Assembly: GCA_936432065.2 (NCBI GenBank)
Contig: OW386286.2
Span: 112,431,519-112,495,518 of the forward strand
Direction: 5' to 3'
DNA from: Rutpela maculata
Taxonomy: Eukaryota > Arthropoda > Insecta > Coleoptera > Cerambycidae
Length of the DNA: 64,000 nt
Shown here: one piece after another, positions 45,601-57,600 of the stretch
Position numbering within the stretch: position 1 is the first letter of the stretch
Layout: each line of letters begins with the position of its first letter
The notes under the pieces: model-generated
The model's input: only the letters and a program-made list of their open reading frames with translations
The model's database searches: none
Told to the model about the DNA's origin: nothing
Made by a program: the position numbers and the translations under genes

Positions 45601-48600
45601 CTATTTTCCCTATGTAGGCCTGTAGATGCCACGAAGTGAAGTACATATATCCAGTTCCTGGATGTACAACAAGGGCTCTTGGATCAGCTATACTTGTTTT
45701 AAGCGTTTTGCGATTTGTTCCATTTAGTTCAGACACATCCAGATTCTTAGAATGTCTATCTAACCAATAAAGTTTTCGAGCAATCCAATCAATGGAAATG
45801 CCTTCTAAGCCATGAGAATCATGTCGAATAATGGGTTCTCTGTCACCACCACCGATATTACTTCTAAATATAGTCTTGGCAGTTACATCACAAAAATACA
45901 TTTTTTGATCCATAATGTCATAGTCCAATGCTACAACGTTCATTAAATCCTGATGAACTAAATTATAAACATGCGCATCTACAGACATATTTCTTATATA
46001 ATATTTATTAGTAAACACAAGCCATGGTTCGACAGTATCTTTACGTTTGCATGTGTGTTCATCAGGTTCTCTTTCATAGTACTGATCATTACATTTACAA
46101 TAGTAACTACCAGGAGTATTAGAACAATATTGAGAACACACGCCAGGTTTTTCTATGCACTCATCTATATCTGCACAAGCTTTGCCATCTTCTAGTAATC
46201 TAAAAAAATTAGACGGAAATAAATCGTTTTTTCTTAAATTACCTAAATGATGCTTACTTATAGCCTTGATTGCAAATACAATAATATCCAGTAGGAGTGT
46301 CAATACACTTATGGCCGCATTGATGAATTTCAACTTTCTCACATTCATCTACATTGCAGTGTAATGGTTCATCTGAATCATCTGAACAGTCAGACACCTT
46401 ATTACAGACTAAATGGTAATCAATACATTGGCCATTATTGCATCTAAATTGACTTGGATCAGGACAGGTTGTGTTTTCTTTCTCTAAATAATTTAAATAA
46501 ATTATCTTTTTATATCTATGAAACACATACACGTTAACTTACTGCAATTGACTTCATCAGAATGGTCACCACAATCGTCTTCTCCGTCACATCTATACTG
46601 GTTACGGATACATTTGAAATTTTGACATGTAAATTCAACAGAAGAACAAGCTTTATATTTTGTGTTACATTCTTTTCCTTCATCTGTTCCATCTCCACAA
46701 TCGTTATCATGGTCACAAAGCCATCCCTATAGAAATAATTCTTTAATAACTATATATTAAAACGAAAATGTACATACTTTATTAATACATCTTCCATTAG
46801 CACAGGTAAACTGATCATCACTACAGGGTTGCGGTGTAGTGCAATGATGCAAGGTAGAATTCTCATCAGCACCGTCTACACAATCTGGATCACCATCACA
46901 CAACCACTTTCGTGGAATACATTGTGCACGACCCCAATCTTTGTTAGCTTCACAAGTAAATTCTGTTTCCTCATCACATTTTCTATCATCTAAAATAATG
47001 TCTATGTAGCAAATAATGATGTTAGTTTAACTCATTTACTTACTGCATTCATGTCGACTATCTTCGTCACTATTATCCAAGCAATCGTTATCACCATCAC
47101 AGATATATATTCTAGGAACGCAGTTGCCATTATCACAAGTGAAAAGATCGCCAAAACATGTTCGGCCATCACTCTTACAATATTCTGGTGGCTCATCAGC
47201 TCCATCACCACAATCATCATCACCATCACAATACCTGCAAAAATATAAATTTAAAAGTTAACGGGCAAATACAATTTTATAATTCAGATAAAAAAGATTA
47301 ATTTCATATATTGTGATACCAAAAATATATCTGTCCATTTTCAAATTTTAACGAACTAATCTTTCTGTTTTAAAGAAGTGTTTAATAATCTAGAAATCTA
47401 TCTTTTATGGTTTCCTGCACAACAGTTCATTTATGTTTACAGACATCGCGAGAGAAGAGTGTCAGAGGATTAACTAAGGTTACTGCATCTATATTTAGGG
47501 GCGGATTTGTGTTTTGTGACACCCTAGGTACGGCTAAATTTGCCGCCCATGAAGAGCTTCAATACTATAAATAATATAAAACTGCTTATATAAAACGTTG
47601 AATGAAATATGAAAATAAAAACACTTATATCACGTGCAATAACATAAAAATAATAAATTCTGCTTATGGGAACAAAACTTTAATAAACGTAATAAACTAA
47701 AAGTAATAAAAATAATAAAAGAAAAACAATTAATCCCCCAAAATAAAATTAAAATAAAGACACGGTTAATTTATATTAAAATAAAGACACGGTTAATCTG
47801 GTCTTCACATTGGCAGTCATCTATGACATATCTTCATATGTCAGTGAAATCGTTATATCTGGCTTAATGTTCAGAACGGCCACATCATTTAGTTTGTCCT
47901 GGATCATTGTAGAGCGATAAATTTTCAACTTTCTACAGATACGAAAAACTCCATTTCCCAGTACAGTTTGTTACTGGAATACACATACCAGATGTAAACA
48001 TTATAGGTTAAACACTCCGCATTTTTTCCCGTTTAAACCATTTCAGCAATTTTATAGGTGTTATGAGAACCTTTCTATTATTTTCCTCATCATGTTTACG
48101 AAAATGGATAAATTCCTGAATGAAATCTACGACAATATCTACAGGGTAGGATGCCAACAATTTCTCTTTTTGCTGCCAACAAAGCTTCTGGAACTGGCTG
48201 TATCTGTTAAAAAGGCAAACCTATCATGAAACTGCTTATAAGCATCTCACCGCTTCTGTAGTTAAATGACCAAATTGTCAATTATCACCAGGAACGTATT
48301 GATCCTTAACTTTTCACGCCTGTCCATTTTTACTTCCTCAGATGACATCATCACAGATTTTTATATTGCCCCTGAATTTTTACGCCCCCATCTCTTACTG
48401 CCATGCCTATTATGTTACTGTTAAATGCGCCCTCAGGATTACATAGCAGACTAGTGTGTCTTAAATAAATGGAGAACTGCCTTCTGCATTTTATCTGCAA
48501 ACCACTTGCTATCTTAGCGTACCAGTATGATTCTTAATCTACTAGGAATGTGCCCAAGTGAAATAAGAACCTTACCAACATGAGGAAGGAAGTGAGAAAG

Positions 48601-51600
48601 AAGTTTTTATATTCTTACAATTATTAATTGTTGTTAATAGTTTTTTCAAGCATGAGTTTGATGAAAAGAGGTTAGAAAATTTAGCATCCCCGGTAAATGA
48701 TGTTTGTCTTTTGGCTTTGATAAAAAATGTTTGTAAATAGTAACGCCCACCTGTGTGTGTTTGTAAATTACATTAATGTGTTTTTGTAAGGTTAATCCTT
48801 TTGTGATAATTTCAGGGTTTGAAGTTGCACATGCACGTTATGATCCACTAATTTTAGTGTGTTTGTATGTCATCCTTGACTAATTATAAAGATATCCCCT
48901 TCTCTCTAACCCTTGGCTTTTTTACTATTCAAGCTGATATTTTTTTTCTTTTATATTTCAGGGAGCAAAGTCAACAGCAAGGGCGAGTTTAGATCTTGAA
49001 CTTGGGGGGGGGGGGGGTTAGCATAATAAATACATTTAAATAAAATATAATTATGTTAAGAATATAAAATAAGTAGAGAGACGTCAATTCAAATCAAATA
49101 ATAATTTCAAGAATGCGGTTAAAAGTTTGCTCATTGCCCTATGTATAATAGTATGATGATGTATTTTAATGTAATATAGTATTTTATTTAAATTGTTTTT
49201 TTCATTACCGTGCGTAAAGTACATATTTTACGCTATCTATGTAATGCGTAAAGTTAAACTTTATGCCCTAGAAAGTAAAGCAAATAAGTTAAAAAGTTGC
49301 CTATTGTCATATCTTATTTTTAAATGTGAAAAACTAGTTATGTATTTAATTTCAGATATTCGATTTATTTACTATCACTGGGTATATTATTGTAAAACAG
49401 CGATCTTTAACAATAATACTTGAATTATTTATTATATTGATATTTATTTATTTCATTTCATTTATATTCTTAAGATTATTTTGATTAGTTTCTTTAATTT
49501 AAACTTAGGTTGGCCATGGTGATATTGCGATTTTTAGGCTTTGTTATTTTATTACCTATTTCAGTTTATGCACTAGTGAGTAAAGTAGATTGTTTATATT
49601 TTAATGTATACGTATACCTTTTGTTGATTATTTCGGTATTAGAAAAAATATTGTATACAATTTGTGTGTAAAGTATCATAATAATAGTATATTATTCAAC
49701 GAGAGTGTAATGATGGCTATTACTAGCGAGGATGATGTTTACTGTCAGTGGGAATTAGATTACTTCTGGTATATTTTAATTTGATGATTTGATTATAATT
49801 TAAATAATAAAATAAAATCAACCACACAAGTGTTGTTAATAGTTATGGGTCAGTGTGTTGAGTATCTTTTAATATGATAATGGGAAGTATAATGCCCGAT
49901 ATTGTTTGTTCATATTTTTTTTTACTCAGAAATCTTGAAATTTTGAAACAATTGTTAAAGGAAAAAAAATAGCTCAAGTTTATGTATTAATGTTTTTTTA
50001 ATAATTGCTGCAATTTTAATATCATTTTAACTGTTGCATAATTTTTGTGTTTATACTCCTACATAATGTATATCTTTTATAAATAATATTGTTTTTTTTT
50101 AAATACATTTTTTTGTGCTGCATATTTTGTTTATTATTTTTTAATTCCTTAACTGCTATATACAAGTTGTTTTTAAAATAGGGTTTCAAAATTCTACAGA
50201 ATAATGTAATATTTTGGTTGAAATAAGTCGAAAAGTTTTATGAACATATGGCTTTAAATACCCTCCTAGGGAGTTAGAGACTCTTAAGAGAGTTCAAAAA
50301 CTGTTGCTGATATCAATTTAAATTAGGAATAATAGAAAACAACAAATTTCATTTCTACCCCTTTAAATAAGTGTCTCTTAACTCTCTAGAGATGCCTTTA
50401 AAGCCAGATGTTAATAAGGACTTTTTGGCTTATTTTAATGAGTGCTGTAGAATTTTTGGACCCTATTTTTGAAATATACTGTAAATAGATATACACATCT
50501 TATGCAAGCTTGCCAATATAGGTTAATGTAAGTCTGCCACAAAAGGTTACTTCAAGCTTGCGACAATAGGTTGATGCAAACTTGATCTGCAATTCTGCTA
50601 CAAGCTTGTTCTGCAAGCCTGCTACAAGTTTGTTCTGCAAGCTTGCAACAAGCTTACTCTGCAAGCCTGCTACAAGCTTGCTCTGAAAGCTTGCAAGAAG
50701 CCTTGCTCAGTGGTAACTAGGAAGTCTGATGCAAGCTTGCATCAAGTGTACAGGCTTGCATTTGCAAGCCTGATGCAAGCTTTCAAGACTTGCACTGCAA
50801 GCCTGATGCAAGTTTGTATCAAGCCTGCAGTGCTATTTGGGCTAGCGCTGGGATACATGCCTAAGAGTCGGAAACCAGTTAGGGTGGTATTTATACCAAA
50901 GTTAGAGCAAAACTCGCATACCCAAGCCAACTCCCTACGAATAAGGTTCGTCATTTCAACTTAAAAACATGGAAAAAACCACTGCCCAAGGAATCACTAC
51001 TTCCACATCTGGATTTTCTATCCAAGTCACTCACAATGAAAAAAATTTGTATGTGGAAATAATTGTTTATGGAACTTTAATAATACAATATTTGAAATTC
51101 TCTATCACAAAAACCCATAAAACGATACCCCAAACTGGTAGTGGGGGGGGGGAGGGGGCAATAGGGGGTGGTTGGTAGTGGGGGTGGATGAAGTAAAAAA
51201 ATATTTTGAGGTTTCTGGTTCTTGTGCACACACTAAATCAAAATTTTTTTTCATCCCCTTTAATAATGGGGTGGGGGTGGCTAATGCCAACATTTTTTTT
51301 GAGACCTTAGCTTCTCTTGTATATACTAAATACCAATTTTATGGACTATTACTTGCTTGATTTACCTATTTACCCCAAATTTACCTCAATTTACCCCCAA
51401 CCCTTCGACGGAACAAGATGAAAATATAATCTAGTTCTAGATCTCGTTAAAGAACATATGTGTACCAAATTTCAAGTCAATATCTCAAACGGTTCCAGAA
51501 TAAACGTGCGCACAAAGAAAGTTACAGACCGACAGACAGACAAAAAATTTTTTTCGGTAAAACTTAAAATGTCGACGTTTCATGACATTCTAAGCCTATA

Positions 51601-54600
51601 TGAACAATAAAAATTTTAAAAAAATTTTTTGTCGTTACTGTACTTCCACTGGATGTGGAAGTAAAATGCTGATACACGTATTAGGATGATATTATGGTCC
51701 ACTATATCAAGGCCAATTTGCATATACAGCAAGCATGTCTAGAGGTACGGTACTTTTCCATCTAATTCAGAAGGTAGAAAAGCCACTGAAACACAAGGAG
51801 GTGGCACTGGGTGCCTTGCTCGACATAGAGGGAGCATTCAGTAATATTTCCTTCAACTCCACCATCAGAACTGCAAGAAAGTGTGTGAGTACACCGATTA
51901 TTTGGATTATCATATACTGACGAAGTCACAGAGCTTAGACAGCATAAATTTTGTTACATGATTTATTTTTCCCCTTCTTCACAGTAACATTTTTTCTGAG
52001 AATCTGATGGCATATTGCTCTTTGTCAAATGATCCAGAAGGACTATATAGTCTATTTTGTATAAGGGCCAGATATACTATGATAGCTCTCGTAATGTTGT
52101 AATATTTGGCCAAAGTACCTATGTGTCAAAAATTTATAGTAGACCAAGCTGTTGATTGTATCATGTCAGCTTACTTTGTTTAATTCCCTGGACAAGGTAA
52201 GGACCTGCTTCGTCCATAAACCCAGTACTTCTGCGTTGTTATAGAATATACCGCATAGGGATTTATAGTGTCTGGCAGCTTTAATTTAGACTTAGTTACT
52301 GATTTTAAGCAAGTCAGGACCTGCTCCCCTAAAATTGTTATATTTGGAAAAAATATATGTTGAAATGGCTCTCCTTTCAATAATTTAAATATACATTTTT
52401 ACGTTTTGTAACCTGAGAACACTTGTTGAAACGTTAAAACAATAGATTGATTTCGTAAATTTTGAAAACCGAAAGAGACTTTATGATCATAAAACAATTT
52501 TCATAGAGCAGCAGAAAAATAAAATAATGACGCTCATTGTAATAATACATTTAACTGCATTTGTGGTCTGTTCCTTGTGAAACATCTTGTAGATAATTCT
52601 GATCACTAATAAGTTAATTCAGTCATTTTAGGTGCTTTTGGGTGTTCTTTGATAGTTCATTAAAATATGAAACAATACTAACCATGTTGCTGGAATGCAA
52701 CGATGATTTGAACATCTAAAACTGTTTTGAGGACACGTTCTTTGTGCACAATGCAATGGATTTTCATCTGAGTTATCTCCACAGTCATTATCTCCATCAC
52801 AAAGCCAGTACGGTTCCACACATATGTTTGTTTTCTCACACTTCAAGTGATTTGGAGGGCAAGTTGTGTTTTGAGGACATCTTTCGTGAGTTTCATCAGA
52901 AGTTATGTTATCTTTACAATCATTGACTCCATTGCAAACCTAAAGTTATAATGTATACACATAAATATTTAATGATGGTTAACAACAAATTACCTGAGCC
53001 ATTGGTATGCATCTAAAATTGGCACATGTAAATTCTCCATGTGCACATGGAGGATACTGACAATCTTTTTCGTCTGATCCATCTTTACAATCATTTTCAT
53101 GATCGCATTTCCAAGATTTAAATATACAACGACCATTAGCACAACGGAATTCATTTGTAGAGCAGGAATGAAACGCTAAAGGAGAAAAAAATGAAACATA
53201 AATACAAAAATAATATGTAAAGGTAGCTTACAGCAGTAATTTGTATCTTCATCACTATTATCACCGCAATCGTCTTCTCCATCACAAGCCCACATTCTTG
53301 AAATACATCTTCCATTGGCACAATAAAATTTACTAGAATCACAGCTTAAGTTCTTAGCGACACACATTCTTCCTTCATTAACCAATTTAGTACTATCGTC
53401 ACATCTACACTCAGCCGTATTATTTGGTCCAGGATGGCAACTTTGAGCACATCCACCATTATTAATATAGCAGGGGTTTACAGAACATATTTGACGTCTA
53501 TTTGAATAAACCTGAATATCTCTTGGACTATCTTCTAACCTTTTAACCATTTCGATCATGTTAGCACCAGTATGCTTTTCAGCTCGGTAAACACCTCTGA
53601 GTTGTAAGTCTGTCCAGTATATATAATTTCCAAAGACAGTTATTGAAAATGGATAGATTGTAGCTGAAATTAAAACTTCCCTGTTTTTACCATCCAAATC
53701 AGATCTTTCGATTTTTTCCCGCACAGCATCGGTCCAGTATAACATCTGATCATCGTAATCTATAGACAGTCCCGAAGGTTGAGCCAAATTCTTATCAATT
53801 ATAACTCTCTTTAGAGATCCAGCCATAGTTGTTCTTAAAATCTTTCCTGATGTTCCAAACTTACCCCAGTCAGTGTAAAACAGGGTACCATTGCATGGAT
53901 CGATTACAATAGCTCTTGGCCTTTCTACTCTTGCAATCATTACTAAATCTGTCCCGTCTAGGTTCATGGCATAAATACTATGGTTTGAAGAATCAGTCCA
54001 ATATACTTTTTGTTGTGTCCAATCATAAGCAATACCTTCGGGATTGATACCTATATTTTTAATATTAACTATAGATTTACTGTCAGGGGAAGATGCGGGC
54101 ATTTTGGCTATACGTGCCCAAGGACGAATTTGGGTAAAGAATAAGGTTTGATGTTTGTAATCAAAGTCGATACCAACAACATTTGTGAGGTTGCCAACCG
54201 GACTAAATGGTATATTAGTTGAAAGTGGATCCAAGTTTATAGCTCTTACTTCAGTTCTTGTGGAGAAAACTAGATATTCGTTAACAAATTCACATTTACG
54301 TCCATCAGATGAAATATTCCCGGTTGCACAATCACACTTAAAAGTTGGTCGTTGTCCTGTCGTTAAATCCACTGGGAAAGAGAAACACAGTTGCTGACAT
54401 CCACCATTTCCAAGCTTTCTACAAGGATTTGTATCATCAGTTGGTTGATTTGTTATATCAAATATGGCTATATCTCTTAATTTCTCCAAATTAGTTCTAA
54501 CGCGAGTAGGTAGAGACGTATTTCCAATTAATTTTGAAGCTTTAAATACTGCTTTTAGATTACGATCGACCCAGTATATATCAGATTTGTAGATGGCAAT

Positions 54601-57600
54601 TCCCAAGGGATTTGGCAAATTTCTTCTGATAACTTGTCGGTTGCCACCATTAAATGATATTTTTTGAATCGTATCTAGTTTTGAATCTACCCAGTACACA
54701 TCATGAGTGTTCATATCTATCGTTAAATCCCTTGGGTTACTTATACCTGATGTGACAACTGGCACCCAATTAGACCCATCAAGATTTGCTTTACCAATTC
54801 TTGGATATTGCCCATAGTCGATCCAATAAAGTATACGTTTTATCGGATTGACAGCTAATTCTCTTGGAGCATCGGCTGTTGTTTTAACAATAACTTTCCG
54901 ATTTGTACCATCTAGCCAACAAACTTCAACATAATTTTCATGCGGAAATACATTTGTAAAATACATATTTCCTGCTACCCAATCAATAGTTAATCCTCGT
55001 ATACCATTACTACCAATTCCATCTTTAATAATGTGTTGTAGTTCTGTTCCATTTGGTCTCACCCTAAATATTCCATTCCATACACCTCTATTAAATTCAA
55101 CCCAGTAGATCCAGTTTTCAGCAAAATGAACATCTACATTGAATATGTGATGACCTACTCCTGTTATTGGAACCATAGCTTCTGAACTGTCTTTCAGACT
55201 ATACCCTCTTGTCATGTCAAGTTGGGTAACAACAGCGAATGTTTTGTAAGGTGAGCAGCTAATGTCATTTTTCTTATATCCAATGGAACATGCACATGTT
55301 CTGGATCTTGTTTCAGCAGGTATACAAAGTTGTTCGCAACCGCCATTATTTTGTAGGCAAGGGTGATCACCGAGTGGTCTTTTTTTAAAGATTGTAAATG
55401 TTTTTAAATCTGGTTCATTTTCTAAAATTGTTTTTGGATTTCCACCTGTTGGAAGAGCAACTTGCACCAATTTTTCATAACTAGGATCAAGATAAAATAA
55501 GCGGCTTCCCATAACGCCTAAGGCTTTTGGTGTAGCTATAGCATTAGCCTCGGACAGAATAGTTGCTCTTTTCTTTCCATATACATCCACAGTTCCTATT
55601 ATTGGTGGGAAAGTGGCACTGAAGTACAAAGTTTTACTGTCAATATCGATTGCGATGGCATCTGGTTTTTCTATGTCGTCTACCAAAATAATTGGATTTG
55701 AACCATCCATGTTGACTTTGCCAATTTTTTCTGGAACACCGTAGCCACCTTCATCAGTCCAATATAATTTACCATCAGTAGGATCTAAGCAGATTGATTT
55801 TGGTCTTGCCACAGACGTACTGTTACCATCATTGGCTAATATAATACTTCTATGTTTAATTTTTCCGTCAACTCGTATCACTTCTAAATTACTAGCTATA
55901 CGATTTCCAATAAACAAATTTCGTCCCAGCCAATCAAATGCGATGGTTGATGGGAAGCCAACAATTCCTGAATCGATACCAAGGAGTTGAGTTTTGTTGC
56001 CCCCACCATATGGGGTTGTCCATATTGTACACTGGAAATAATTTTGAAAAAAATTAATATTTCATTTTGTTTTCACTCATTTTTGTAACTTACATTTTCT
56101 CCCTGATCATCTTTACTTTCTACCCAGAATATGATATTATTTTTTCTATCATACTCAATTTGGACACCATGGTCAATTCCCACAATAGGAGTTATGAAAC
56201 CTGCCGAATTATCTCCAGGAGTTAGAGACACATCAACTATTTGAGATCCTTTCATCAACATCAAGAAAGCTGTGTCTTCTTCGGTACATCTACCATCTGG
56301 ATTTAGTTTAAAACCTGGCTTACATTTACAACTGTAGCCAGTATTCGAGCTAGGAGAGAGAAGACAGATATGTTCGCAAGGCGCAGTTGAACATGGGTTG
56401 TCTGTTATAGGTTGTAAAGATGGATGATGTACATGTATACTTAAAGGTTGGGAAATTAAGTGCGATACAACAGTTTGATTATTGCCTTTGTATTTATGGG
56501 CGGATAATACTCTGTTTAACTGCCTATCTGTCCAATAAAGGGTGTCTTCAAACAAAGTAAGTGAATGTGGATGTAGTAGGTAATGACTACCAGCTAGAAC
56601 TTGTTGTCTTCCACTTCCGTTGTAATAGCAAAAATCTATGAAATCGAGTTTTGAATCTGCAAAATAAACCCTTTGAGTTGTCGTATCAAGTGTTAAACCA
56701 TTTGGCCAATATATTTTGGTATTTATTATCGTTGAACGGTTTGTTCCATCCATACCAATACGCTCAATGCGAGGGTTTTCACCCCAATCTGTCCAAAACA
56801 GCCACCTGGTACTAAAAAGTGGAAAATAATTACCTAAATCAATATAATGAATATACTGTTATCTCTTACCCAGGACTAGGATCTAAGCACATTCCTCGTG
56901 GTTGAGTTATGTTTTCCCTTACCAGCACTATTCTATTAGATCCATTTTCTTTTGCAACTTCAATCGTGTTTAATTTAGAATCTAACCAATAAATATTTTT
57001 CCCAATCCAATCATATGCCAGACCTTCAACTAAATCTAAACCGGTAGAAATAATTTCTACCGGTTCACTATTTCTATCAAGTTTAGAAATTTTCTTTAGT
57101 TTCATGTCAGACCAGAAAATTGTGCCTGTATGCATGTTGGATGCTGTAGCTACCACATTTTCAACAATAATGGGAACTCTCTCTAACCCTTGGTCTTTTA
57201 AGTCTGCTACCAGAATGGAATGACGATTTGAGATAATTAAAAATGCAGACGAATGATCTAAAAATAAATTATTAGTAAATAATATAATATATTCATTTTA
57301 TTGTAAACTTACTATATGCTTTACAAGAATGTTTATTTGGTTCTAATAAGTATCCGGGTACACAACTACAAAAATATGAACCTTTGGTGTTTGTACACGT
57401 CTGTGAGCAAATACCTGGCGGATCACATTCATTTAAGTCTTCACAATTCAGTCCAAATTTACTTAATGTTTCACCTTCTGGACACAAACAGAGTGGTCCC
57501 TGGAAAAAAATTATCATAAATAAATGATTTCAAAGTGCTTTAGGGACACCTCTCTGCAATTTGTAGGTACCATCTGTTAAAGAAATAATATGATGAAAAT

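Noticed and set aside
41590..52683. Direct splice of LRP1 exon i to exon o
   Set aside because: The phases would agree but the joined codon would be TGA; joining exon i to 47,234 gives TGG and restores a normal LDLa repeat.
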